Counted from the stretch's first letter, positions 38,599 to 46,266 are shown. The stretch: 54,790 bases of DNA from an uncultured Aquimarina sp. (GCA_947500545.1 CANMSO010000016.1:1-54790); one strand, 5' to 3'. Translations and numbers: made by a program. The notes: generated by a model from the sequence alone, not told the origin.

Positions 38599-38760
38599 AA
38601 CCGTATTTTTAAGACTGTTTTTCATGAATTTTTAATACAAATTCAAAAGTCCAATACACTAGCAAGTAATCCAGATATCTTAAAAAGATGGTATAAAAGG
38701 TTTCTTAATCAGGATCGTAACAATGTAAAATCAAAATTCTATATAAAAGAAACTCAATAA
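38599..38760 (+). pseudogene. Possible coding remnant, 53 codons, no start
   Basis: An open frame directly after an in-frame TAA reads a protein-like sequence (SNTLASNPDILKRWYKRF near its middle, ending FYIKETQ) and stops at TAA. It has no ATG, GTG or TTG at a sensible place and is too short for a family call. It may be the 3' end of a lost gene. The composition looks protein-like but this is weak evidence; it could be chance. Confidence 0.25.
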
Positions 38761-38915
38761 TAGTAAGGCAATTATAATGTATTAAAAATGTTATTCTTCA
38801 TCGTTAAAAGTGTACTTGGAATTCCTGAATTCATTGCTTCATATTTCTTATAAGCATTTGATTATTAATTGCGTTAATAGAATTTAATCAAAATAAAAGA
38901 TTACCAAGAAAACTG

Positions 38916-38923
38916 TATATTTG
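38916..38923 (+). promoter_or_regulatory. -7 box candidate upstream of the AraC-type regulator
   Basis: TATATTTG fits TAnnTTTG exactly. No TTG lies at the proper distance upstream. If used, the regulator mRNA would have a leader of about 320 nt. Confidence 0.3.
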
Positions 38924-38957
38924 TATTCTTATTAACCGGGGCTTATTTATAATTACT

Positions 38958-39116
38958 TTGAAACAAAAAAATCCATACTCATTTTTTGATGAATTCTGTT
39001 TGGAAACATTTCATCTATTTCTAGACTTTTATTTTAGTTTTACCAGAAGTAAAGTATTATCACTCGATGACTTTAAGAAATTTCACGAAGATTACTCCTT
39101 GAAAAAATGTTTTTAG
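38958..39116 (+). pseudogene. Possible coding remnant, about 52 codons
   Basis: From a TTG at 38958 an open frame reads KQKNPYSFFDEFCLETFHLF and continues to a TAG at 39114. A neighbouring frame immediately after it reads SNTYAFNKIEEWHSG, as if a frameshift had broken a longer gene. I do not recognise a family. There is no good start codon or ribosome site. Confidence 0.25.
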
Positions 39117-39245
39117 CAACACCTATGCCTTTAATAAAATCGAAGAATGGCACTCTGGGTTATTAATAATAATTACTAAAGACAACTCCAAATAATATGA
39201 TTACTTTACCGTTTAATTCTAATCAAAACCTAGGCCGTATAGGAA

Positions 39246-41003
39246 ATGAAAACTCTTAAATACAAAATCCTCATACTATTATTGTTTTTATCTTTTCAGA
39301 ATATCTATACCCAAGATATTGACGAAACAGACATAAATGAGCTTGCAAAAAACAATTATAACGACCTTTCAGAATATTTTCAACTTAGAATCAAAGATTC
39401 TACAAAAGTTCGAGTATATGCCCAAGCATTCCTTGCGAAAGCAAAACAAGAAAGTAATACAATCAAAAAAGCAGATGGATACTATATGTTGGCGACAGTT
39501 TCAGAGCATGAAGAAGCGCTGCTGTATTGTGATAGCATAATTGAAGTTACAAAAAATGAAGATCACTATTCGTATCCCGCCAAAGCCCATTTATTAAAAG
39601 CACAAATTTTGGGATCTCAAAGTGAGTATCAAAAAACCATGGATGAATTGGTTAAAGCTAATATCTATGCAAATAAAAACGAAAATATAGATCAAAAGTA
39701 TAAAACGAAATATTTTATTGCCATCTTAAAAAATAACCTTGGGGAATATGAAGAGAGTTTAGATATTTTAAAATCTACTACCGAATATTATAAAAATAAA
39801 TACGATGAAGATAAAAATTACGAATACGATTATATAAAATCTCTTTATGCTTATGGAAATGCTTATGATGTAAATAATAAGTATGATTCTGCATATACTA
39901 TTAATAAAAAGGCAATAAAATTAAGCTTAAAATCAAAAGATAGTACATTATACGGCAGACTTCTACTAACATCTGCTGTAACACTTTATCACAAAAAACA
40001 ATATCAAGCCAGCTTGGATAGTATTAATAGGCTAAAAGAAATAAGTAATTATAGAGCGCAAAGTAAAGGCACTTTAATAAGAACTGATCTTTATTTGGGT
40101 AAAATTTATTTTGTTCAAAACAAATTCGAGAAATCTATTCATCATCTTAAAGCCGTAGATTCATTTGCTTTTTCCAAACAGTATTTTTTCATTAATATGC
40201 GAGAAGCTTATGAGCTATTAATCAAATATTATAGAGAACAACAAGAAACTGAAAAACAAATTTTCTATATCGATAGACTACTTAAAGTTGATAGCATCCT
40301 AGATAATGACTATAAATACATCTCCAGACAAATCAATGATGAATACTCTACGCCAAATTTAATACTTGAAAAGCAGGAAATAATTGACTCCCTTCAAAAA
40401 AACAATAAGTCTAAAATTATTTTCCTAATAATTTTGTCTACTCTATTTCTATTGCTAATATTAGTTTTGATAAGAAATGATAAAAAGAAGAAAACCTACA
40501 AAAAAAGATTTTTAGAATTATTGGATCACAATAAAAAGCCTTCTTTAGCGACTTCGGTAATAAAACCTTCTAAAAAAATAGAAAAAAATGAGTCTAATAA
40601 TAGTGATATAGGAATCTCGGAAATCATTGTAAATGATATTTTGAAAAGCCTTAAATCCTTTGAAAATAATAACGATTTTTTGACTCCAAATCTTACTGTA
40701 AGTAGTTTATCCAAAAAGTTTAAAACAAATTCAAAATACTTGTCTAAGGTTATCAACATACATAAAAACAAAAGCTTCAGTAATTATGTAAACGAGCTTA
40801 GAATTGATTATGTTGTAGAAGAACTGAAATCGAATCCTAAGTTTAGAAAGTATACCATAAAAGCTATTGCTAACGAGATTGGCTTCAACACTACAGAGGC
40901 TTTTTCTAAGTCATTCTATAAAACTACCGGTATCTACCCTTCGTTTTTCTTAAAACAACTTGAAAAGCAACAAGATAATAGCAAAATAAGAGAAACTATA
41001 TAA
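39246..41003 (+). CDS. Transmembrane TPR-AraC family transcriptional regulator
   Basis: 585 residues. A signal-like hydrophobic N-terminus (about 5-22) is followed by tetratricopeptide-type helical repeats (about 50-370, for example AFLAKAKQES and YGNAYDVNNKYDSAYTINKK). Then come one membrane segment (about 390-412, IIFLIILSTLFLLLILVLI), a basic linker and an AraC-type helix-turn-helix domain (about 478-575, ending NEIGFNTTEAFSKSFYKTTG). The layout puts the TPR part in the periplasm and the DNA-binding part in the cytoplasm, a one-component sensor. TPR grooves commonly bind peptides, and two small secreted-type peptide genes follow 150 bp downstream. Direct-repeat elements flank the gene on both sides. 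I infer that it controls the peptide genes and perhaps the NRPS operon; the signal is unknown. Confidence 0.9.
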   Translation: MKTLKYKILILLLFLSFQNIYTQDIDETDINELAKNNYNDLSEYFQLRIKDSTKVRVYAQAFLAKAKQESNTIKKADGYYMLATVSEHEEALLYCDSIIEVTKNEDHYSYPAKAHLLKAQILGSQSEYQKTMDELVKANIYANKNENIDQKYKTKYFIAILKNNLGEYEESLDILKSTTEYYKNKYDEDKNYEYDYIKSLYAYGNAYDVNNKYDSAYTINKKAIKLSLKSKDSTLYGRLLLTSAVTLYHKKQYQASLDSINRLKEISNYRAQSKGTLIRTDLYLGKIYFVQNKFEKSIHHLKAVDSFAFSKQYFFINMREAYELLIKYYREQQETEKQIFYIDRLLKVDSILDNDYKYISRQINDEYSTPNLILEKQEIIDSLQKNNKSKIIFLIILSTLFLLLILVLIRNDKKKKTYKKRFLELLDHNKKPSLATSVIKPSKKIEKNESNNSDIGISEIIVNDILKSLKSFENNNDFLTPNLTVSSLSKKFKTNSKYLSKVINIHKNKSFSNYVNELRIDYVVEELKSNPKFRKYTIKAIANEIGFNTTEAFSKSFYKTTGIYPSFFLKQLEKQQDNSKIRETI

Positions 41004-41035
41004 GTATTTGATTTTTAAGTATTTAAAAGGCTTAA

Positions 41036-41077
41036 TTCAGGAAAACAGACATCCAAATTCCCGAAAAACAGACAACC
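41036..41077 (+). repeat. Direct-repeat regulatory element, copy 2
   Basis: TTCAGGAAAACAGAC (41036-41050) is followed 22 bp later by TTCCCGAAAAACAGAC (41058-41073). The first half matches copy 1 at 38465 in 14 of 15 bases. It lies 33 bp after the regulator gene and about 75 bp before the first precursor gene. A weak -7 look-alike (TAATTTAG, 41116-41123) stands about 80 bp from the start of the repeat, so activator-dependent transcription of the precursors is plausible. Confidence 0.6.
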
Positions 41078-41115
41078 TTCATCCAAAAAACGCCTCTATT
41101 TCTATGATTAACCTA

Positions 41116-41123
41116 TAATTTAG
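41116..41123 (+). promoter_or_regulatory. Weak -7 box candidate for the precursor peptide genes
   Basis: TAATTTAG agrees with TAnnTTTG at five of six fixed positions; no TTG is found at -33. A poor core promoter next to a repeat element fits a promoter that needs an activator. Distance to the first start codon is 29 bp. Confidence 0.3.
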
Positions 41124-41152
41124 TAAAATCATTAAATCATAAAAATACAATA

Positions 41153-41302
41153 ATGAAAAAATCACACAATCAAAAACAAAAACTTAATCTTAAAAAGCTT
41201 AAAATAACAAAACTTAATAATTTTAAGCACATAAAAGGAGGGGCACAAATTTTCCTAAATGACACTGGTTATAACACCGATACTTTTGAGACTAGATGTT
41301 AA
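41153..41302 (+). CDS. GG-leader RiPP precursor peptide 1
   Basis: 49 residues, below the usual gene-calling length. The Lys/Leu-rich leader (KLNLKKLKITKLNN, residues 10-23) ending in IKGG (27-30) is typical of Bacteroidota natural-product precursors of the GG-leader kind, including class I lanthipeptide precursors. Cleavage after GG would free the core AQIFLNDTGYNTDTFETRC, 19 residues with four Thr and a single Cys as the last residue. A second gene of the same design follows 99 bp later, and a LanC-like gene and a secreted peptidase gene lie nearby. Thr plus Cys allows one methyllanthionine ring, but no dehydratase gene is in the window, so the modification is open. The start is the only ATG; the paralogue begins the same way (MKKSHNQ). 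Confidence 0.82.
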   Translation: MKKSHNQKQKLNLKKLKITKLNNFKHIKGGAQIFLNDTGYNTDTFETRC

Positions 41303-41401
41303 TACATTCAAATAGTTGTTATTAATATACAATCTCAAAGGCTTAAAGAAATTATTTTTTGCACAACTTAAACAAATTGATACTCAATTAAATTCAAGAA
41401 A

Positions 41402-41554
41402 ATGAAAAAGTCACACAATCAAAGAAAACTTACTTTAAAAAAACTTAAAATAACAAAACTTAATAATCCAAATAATATAAAGGGAGGCGCACAAATTTTC
41501 ATACAAGATACTGATATAAATACCGACACTTTTCCCGGAGCTGCTTTATGCTAG
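41402..41554 (+). CDS. GG-leader RiPP precursor peptide 2
   Basis: 50 residues, paralogue of the peptide at 41153. The leader is almost the same (MKKSHNQ, KLTLKKLKITKLNN, IKGG at 26-29). The core begins AQIFIQDTDINTDTF and ends PGAALC, again with Cys as the final residue. Between the two cores the pattern AQIF-x2-DT-x2-NTDTF and the terminal Cys are kept while the residues between them differ (ETR versus PGAAL), which points to selection on the Thr pattern and the terminal Cys. Probably co-transcribed with gene 1; a strong stem-loop follows at 41623-41659. Confidence 0.82.
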   Translation: MKKSHNQRKLTLKKLKITKLNNPNNIKGGAQIFIQDTDINTDTFPGAALC

Positions 41555-41590
41555 TAATTATCTTTGATAGTTTATAATTTGCTATATCAT

Positions 41591-41611
41591 AAATGCAAAA
41601 CTTATGCATTT
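41591..41611 (+). other. Small hairpin after precursor 2
   Basis: AAATGCA (41591-41597) pairs with TGCATTT (41605-41611) across a 7-nt loop, 37 bp after the stop of the second precursor gene. No T-run follows directly. It may protect the 3' end of the short mRNA. Confidence 0.35.
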
Positions 41612-41622
41612 CTAAAAAGACT

Positions 41623-41660
41623 AAATTATCCTTTTGTTTTAAAAATGAAAGGATAATTTT
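41623..41660 (+). terminator. Terminator of the precursor peptide transcript
   Basis: A perfect 12-bp stem, AAATTATCCTTT (41623-41634) with AAAGGATAATTT (41648-41659), 13-nt loop, ending in T residues. It lies 70 bp after the second precursor and 209 bp before the peptidase gene, so the peptides are probably made from their own short mRNA. Confidence 0.65.
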
Positions 41661-41765
41661 CTCGATAAATTAAGTAATATCTATTTAAGGATTATTAATT
41701 AATCGTCCTAGAATATAAACTAGAATTAAGATAATCGGAGATAAGGAAAAATGATTCAACAAGAA

Positions 41766-41773
41766 TATGTTTG
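41766..41773 (+). promoter_or_regulatory. -7 box candidate for the prolyl oligopeptidase gene
   Basis: TATGTTTG matches TAnnTTTG exactly, 96 bp before the start codon. No TTG at -33 is seen, so this is only a candidate. Confidence 0.35.
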
Positions 41774-41868
41774 AATACTAAAATAGCCTCTAACTTCCTA
41801 AGAATCATAAAATTTAACAATACCGATAAAAATCAATATGTGAGGTTGTTTTAATTAGTTTTAAGGTT

Positions 41869-44037
41869 ATGAAGATAAAATCTTTTTTTGTTACCATTTT
41901 TTTCTTACCATGTTTTTTTATCTCTTCTCAAGAAAGAACAAATACCTTACCTCCAAAAATTGTTATCGATGAATATCACGGGCAAAAAATTGAAGACCCT
42001 TACAGGTATGCAGAGGATTTAAACTCTCTAATAGTTAATGAATGGATTACGGCACAAAACAAAATTTCAAAAAATCTATTAAGTAGGATCGAAAAAAAAC
42101 AATATTTGATAGACAAGCAAATTGAACTCGATAAGAAAAAAGAATTTGTTATATCTAAACTTAAGGTAACAGAAAATGACAAACATTTCTATCTAAAAAG
42201 ATTGCCTGATGAAAATGTTCCTAAACTATATTATAGACAAGCATTTTCAAGTCCAGAGAAACTTCTTTATGATCCGAAGCAATTTAACCCAGATTCTAAC
42301 ACCGAATATGTAATCAATTATTTACAGCCCAACTGGAATGGTTCCAAAATTGTTGTAAGTCTAACTAAAAAAGGTAAAGAAGTCTCCGAAATGATTATTA
42401 TTGATGTAGTTTCAAAAAAAACACATCCAGAAGTAATAAAAAATGTATGGCCATCTAATACCGGAGGAGTAGAGTGGTTACCAGATAACTCTGGTTTTAT
42501 CTATGTTCATTATACTTCTATAGATCCAAGATCAATAGAATTTTTAAAAAACACCAAATCGGTTATCTATAAACTAGGTGATAACCCTAAAATTCTTAAA
42601 GAAGTATTTTCCAAAACACATAATCCTGATCTCAATTTAGAAGAAGGTGATTTTCCTATAACATCATTAAAAAGTAAAAATAGTAAATATTTGATCGGAA
42701 CAACTCCTGGCGCCGGTAGTTATTATAATTCATATTATCTACCTATTGATGAGATGGAAACAAAAAACTGGAAACTCCTCTTTAAAAAATCTGACGAAAT
42801 AAAAAGTATAATTCTAAAAGGTGATTCTATTGTTTATCAAACTTCTAAGAATGCTCCCAATTTTAGAATATGTATTACATCAATTAAAAACCCTGATTTT
42901 GACAACCCAAGAGTTTTGGTCGAAGAAAGAATAGACGAAGTTATTACAGATTTTGATCTAACCAAAGATGGTTTGTATTTTGTAACTAGTAAAAATGGAG
43001 TCAAGGCAAGTTTGTTCAAGTGCGAGAATACATCCCGAAAAGAAATAAAACTCCCTCAAGTATATGGCAATTTAAATATTAGTTCAAAAGGAATAGATCA
43101 TTCCGAATTATGGATTACTGCTAGCGGTTGGACTACAGATAGTAGAAGATATGAGTACCTCAATGGCAAACTAATAGACAAAGATTTTAATCAGACCTTT
43201 GATAACAAACAGTTTCAAGAAATTGTTGTTGAAGAAATTGAAGTAGAAGCTCATGACGGTGAAAAAATACCACTGTCAATTCTTTATAAAAAGGGAACAA
43301 AAAAGGATGGTAAAAATCACACTTTGATGGATGGTTATGGTGCATATGGCATTTCTATGAGTCCAACTTTTTCTTTACGTAGATTGCTATGGGTTCTTGA
43401 AGGAGGGGTATTTGCTATCGCTCATGTAAGAGGAGGTGGAGAAAAAGGCGAGGCATGGCACAAAGGAGGATATAAATCCACTAAACCTAATACATGGAAA
43501 GACTTTATATCTTGTGCCGAATACTTAATATCCAACCAATATACTTCACCCAAAAAACTTGCAATATGGAGCGGTAGCGCTGGAGGAATATTAATAGGGC
43601 GAGCAATTACAGACAGATCAGATTTATTTGCTGCGGCCATTATAGAATTTGGTTCTCTAAATATGCTAAGATCAGAAATGAGACCAAATGGTGTTACAAA
43701 TATCAAGGAATTCGGAGCATTAAAAGATCCTGTTGAATTTGAAGGGTTATTAGAAATGGATGCTTATCATCATATAAAAGATAACAAAAAATATCCCGCA
43801 ACTCTAATAGCCGCAGGTTTAAATGATGCTAGAGTGCCTGCATGGTTTTCTGTAAAATTTGCAGCAAGACTCCAACGGGCTAATATTTCGTCCACAGACA
43901 ATCTCTTATTAATAGATAAAGATGCCGGACATGGAATTGATAATACCAAATTAAAAGGGTTTAATAGATTTGCAACTGTTATATCTTTTGCATTTTGGCA
44001 AACCGGACACCCAGATTATCAACCTAAACAACAATAA
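41869..44037 (+). CDS. Secreted prolyl oligopeptidase (S9A family)
   Basis: 722 residues. An N-terminal signal peptide (FFVTIFFLPCFFISSQ, about 6-21) precedes the family start (DEYHGQKIEDPYRYAEDLNS). Then comes a beta-propeller (about 75-430) and the alpha/beta-hydrolase domain with Ser570 (WSGSAGG), Asp653 (GLNDARVP) and His688 (DAGHGID), a complete triad. The family cuts short peptides after Pro (some members after other residues) and the propeller excludes folded proteins. Export puts it in the periplasm or outside. It lies between two GG-leader precursor genes and a LanC-like gene; prolyl oligopeptidases remove leaders in some lanthipeptide systems (for example flavipeptin FlaP). Only core peptide 2 has a Pro, near its C-terminus, so cleavage of the product is also possible. 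A role in peptide maturation or turnover is inference. Confidence 0.93.
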   Translation: MKIKSFFVTIFFLPCFFISSQERTNTLPPKIVIDEYHGQKIEDPYRYAEDLNSLIVNEWITAQNKISKNLLSRIEKKQYLIDKQIELDKKKEFVISKLKVTENDKHFYLKRLPDENVPKLYYRQAFSSPEKLLYDPKQFNPDSNTEYVINYLQPNWNGSKIVVSLTKKGKEVSEMIIIDVVSKKTHPEVIKNVWPSNTGGVEWLPDNSGFIYVHYTSIDPRSIEFLKNTKSVIYKLGDNPKILKEVFSKTHNPDLNLEEGDFPITSLKSKNSKYLIGTTPGAGSYYNSYYLPIDEMETKNWKLLFKKSDEIKSIILKGDSIVYQTSKNAPNFRICITSIKNPDFDNPRVLVEERIDEVITDFDLTKDGLYFVTSKNGVKASLFKCENTSRKEIKLPQVYGNLNISSKGIDHSELWITASGWTTDSRRYEYLNGKLIDKDFNQTFDNKQFQEIVVEEIEVEAHDGEKIPLSILYKKGTKKDGKNHTLMDGYGAYGISMSPTFSLRRLLWVLEGGVFAIAHVRGGGEKGEAWHKGGYKSTKPNTWKDFISCAEYLISNQYTSPKKLAIWSGSAGGILIGRAITDRSDLFAAAIIEFGSLNMLRSEMRPNGVTNIKEFGALKDPVEFEGLLEMDAYHHIKDNKKYPATLIAAGLNDARVPAWFSVKFAARLQRANISSTDNLLLIDKDAGHGIDNTKLKGFNRFATVISFAFWQTGHPDYQPKQQ

Positions 44038-44061
44038 ACTATACTGTTAATAACTGTATAA

Positions 44062-45441
44062 CTAGTTTTTTATAGTATCTATATTTGGTGTATCAGGCAA
44101 TGTAATTAATGGCTTCTTTTGCAATTGATAAGCATTAAGTTGCAAAAGCCAAAGTCCCATGCCTGCCGATCCTTGCATTAGACCGGTTTGAGCTGCCAAC
44201 TCATCAGGATTTCTTCTATTCTCTGCATGTATCCATTTTATGTAATCTTCTTCTTGAGTAAGCGACGAAATAATTTTTTGAGTCATTCTTTCTGAAAAAT
44301 GAAGATACTTTGTATTTCCTGTTATCTTAAAAAGCCAAAAATAATATTCTGCAACACCTGTGGCTCCACAACATTTACCAACATTGTTCCAATAGCCAGG
44401 GGTTTCATTTTGGTCAATCCCTTCTAACATTAAATAATCTGCAGAATGTGTTATTTTATCTAACCATTTCTCATCTTGCGTAGCATCAAAAAGAGAATAA
44501 TATAATCTGCTAGTTCCTGCAGGACCATGACACCAACCTAAATAATACAAATCTTCACCTTCAGGAAGGTGATGTGGAATATAACCCTTACTATTTGATA
44601 TAGAATCCAAAACCTTAGTAGCTTTTATGGCTGCATCCAGATATTTTTTAGTTTTAGTCCTTTTGTATTCTTCAGTTAGAAAATATGCCACTCCAGAAGT
44701 ACCATGTGAAAAATTATCCATAAAATATTTATAATCCGGAAAAACCTTCCAACGCAAGCCTTTATTTACTTCAATAGCATTGTCTAATAGTCCTTCAGCT
44801 ACTAACCGAGATAGTCTATCAGCTTTTTTAGATCCTAATTCATTTGTAAGATATTGTAAATAAAGACCTATTCCCGCACTTCCATATACAATATCGGTTA
44901 TGCTACCCCAATGTATTCCGTTGGCAGATTTATTAGAAGATTGCTCAAGTAGGGTAATTGTTTGTAGTGCTCCCTGTTTATATTCTTTATTTCCAGTAGA
45001 TTTAAAAACTTCGGTTAGCGTAAAGCCTACCCCCGCTAACCCAGTGTACAAGCCAACTTCTTCTGAATCATATATCGTATCCCTTAACGTATTAACCAAA
45101 TAATTCGCTCCAGATCTGGCCTGATTCAAATATACAGTATCATTAGTGGCATTAAACAATTCTAAATAGAATAACACAATTCCTGGGGCACCTCTGTACA
45201 AAGCTTTATCAACTTTTGAGTTTATACTATCTGGCATTACCCTCCATACCTCTTCATTGCCTGAGTTATATTTAGCAGTTTGGATATATTTTTCTGATTT
45301 TATAGCCAGAGACAACCAATCCTCGTTTTGAAAGGATTTTTCTCTTTTATTACAAGATACGGTACATATAAAACCAATGACTATTAACATTGAATATATG
45401 AAGAAGCGCTTATTAAGTGTACTTATGTGCCGTAGTTGCAT
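44062..45441 (-). CDS. LanC-like cyclase homologue with lipoprotein signal
   Basis: 459 residues from the ATG at 45441 (an in-frame GTG at 45462 is less likely). A hydrophobic segment (13-29) ends in the lipobox TVSC, Cys30, followed by Asn, so export and lipid anchoring are predicted. The rest is a complete LanC alpha/alpha toroid: seven GxxG-type repeats (GAPGI, GLAGVG, GSAGIG, HGTSGVA, HGPAGT, GATGVA, GSAGMG). Putative active-site residues are His246 (FSHG), Cys304 (WCHG) and Cys357-Cys358 (CCG). Three-Cys zinc binding of this CCG type is known from ProcM-like cyclases; NisC has Cys-His at the last site. LanC enzymes add Cys thiols to dehydrated Ser/Thr to form thioether rings, normally in the cytoplasm. 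An exported version beside two Cys-ending precursors is odd. It faces the peptidase gene, 24 bp away. Confidence 0.9.
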   Translation of the reverse strand: MQLRHISTLNKRFFIYSMLIVIGFICTVSCNKREKSFQNEDWLSLAIKSEKYIQTAKYNSGNEEVWRVMPDSINSKVDKALYRGAPGIVLFYLELFNATNDTVYLNQARSGANYLVNTLRDTIYDSEEVGLYTGLAGVGFTLTEVFKSTGNKEYKQGALQTITLLEQSSNKSANGIHWGSITDIVYGSAGIGLYLQYLTNELGSKKADRLSRLVAEGLLDNAIEVNKGLRWKVFPDYKYFMDNFSHGTSGVAYFLTEEYKRTKTKKYLDAAIKATKVLDSISNSKGYIPHHLPEGEDLYYLGWCHGPAGTSRLYYSLFDATQDEKWLDKITHSADYLMLEGIDQNETPGYWNNVGKCCGATGVAEYYFWLFKITGNTKYLHFSERMTQKIISSLTQEEDYIKWIHAENRRNPDELAAQTGLMQGSAGMGLWLLQLNAYQLQKKPLITLPDTPNIDTIKN

Positions 45442-45461
45442 GATTGACGTTATGTGAATCA

Positions 45462-45469
45462 CAAATCTA
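45462..45469 (-). promoter_or_regulatory. -7 box candidate for the LanC-like gene
   Basis: TAGATTTG on the minus strand fits TAnnTTTG and stands about 20 bp before the ATG at 45441. It also argues against the GTG start at 45462, which would lie at the box itself. No -33 TTG is found. Confidence 0.35.
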
Positions 45470-45595
45470 ATCGATTTTTAATGGACCTGAAATTATTTAT
45501 CGATACTTGACCATATCTTTAAGTTATTTTTATGATTTTCTCTTTCGTATATTTAAAACCTAATCATTATACAGGTACTCATAATACGAATTCAC

Positions 45596-46006
45596 TCACT
45601 TTCTCTTTAAATAATTAAAGAGAGTTATTATTAACAATACAAACGCCAAGCCAAAACCAACAATACCAATATTGAGTCCAAATAGTGTTTTCTCACTTCC
45701 ATCCATAAATTCCATAGAACCTCCATAAAAATCTTTAAGTAAAAAAGACACAATAAACCCACCTGTGATAATCATAGAAAGTATTGAGCTTATAAGGACT
45801 TCTCTTTTGAACCATACTAGCCAAACACATAATACCCCAACGCTTGAGTTTGTAATAAGTTGCCATACCTCATGAATTCTAACATGTGGAGTCCAATCAG
45901 GATTAAACACATGTGTATTGTTAATTTCCAAATATGGTACTACTATAGCGTAAAGAAAAACACTAAATGTAACTACAACTCTTTGTGCTCTTATGTTATC
46001 CTTCAT
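45596..46006 (-). CDS. Small four-helix membrane protein, unknown function
   Basis: 136 residues with four predicted membrane segments: about 9-26 (VVVTFSVFLYAIVVPYLEI), about 50-66 (TNSSVGVLCVWLVWF), about 70-90 (LISSILSMIITGGFIVSFLL) and about 108-131 (LFGLNIGIVGFGLAFVLLII), then a basic C-terminus (NYLKRK). A conserved-looking loop NPDWTPHVRIHEVWQL lies between the first two helices. I do not recognise the family. It stands alone between the LanC-like gene and tRNA-Val and there is no sign that it belongs to either. Confidence 0.75.
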   Translation of the reverse strand: MKDNIRAQRVVVTFSVFLYAIVVPYLEINNTHVFNPDWTPHVRIHEVWQLITNSSVGVLCVWLVWFKREVLISSILSMIITGGFIVSFLLKDFYGGSMEFMDGSEKTLFGLNIGIVGFGLAFVLLIITLFNYLKRK

Positions 46007-46224
46007 AATTCATATGTTTTAATAGTAAAAAACCTGACTTAGGTGTTGATTTTGATTCATCCTCACCTATATCTTTTGTTTTACTTTCGCTTATCGATAT
46101 CCGTTATAAAACCTTATAAAAGGATATTCTTTATAAATCTAAAGGATTTATAATAAACAGTATACTTGCAATAAATATTGGTATATGAATTTCTGAAGAT
46201 CAATTTATTCAAAACCGTCCAAAA

Positions 46225-46260
46225 CAAAAAAATCCTGAAGAATATCTTCAGGATTTTTAT
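46225..46260 (-). terminator. Terminator of tRNA-Val
   Basis: AATCCTGAAGA (46231-46241) pairs with TCTTCAGGATT (46245-46255), an 11-bp stem with 3-nt loop, flanked by A and T runs on the two sides, so it can work in both directions. It follows the tRNA by about 10 bp. Confidence 0.8.
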
Positions 46261-46266
46261 TTTTGT

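Larger units (their letters stand above)
38100..39245. other. Long regulatory intergenic region between NRPS operon and regulator
   Basis: 1.15 kb between the divergently oriented NusG-like and AraC-type genes, with no intact gene. It holds leader hairpins, a minus-strand promoter candidate, direct-repeat copy 1, two short plus-strand reading frames that look like gene remnants (38599-38760 and 38958-39116) and a plus-strand TATATTTG box at 38916. A partial, inverted look-alike of the repeat core (GAATTCAGGAATTCC on the minus strand) lies near 38818-38832. Confidence 0.6.
41555..41868. other. Intergenic region between precursors and peptidase
   Basis: 314 bp without a gene. It holds the small hairpin and terminator described separately and a -7 box candidate at 41766. 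No further GG-leader peptide is encoded here on either strand that I can find. Confidence 0.6.

Noticed and set aside
39246..45441. Complete class I lanthipeptide cluster
   Set aside because: No dehydratase and no exporter are encoded here, and the LanC-like protein is predicted outside the cytoplasm; only a partial or different RiPP system can be claimed.
45442..45462. GTG start for the LanC-like protein
   Set aside because: The ATG at 45441 gives a normal lipoprotein signal length, and a -7 box lies at the GTG position.
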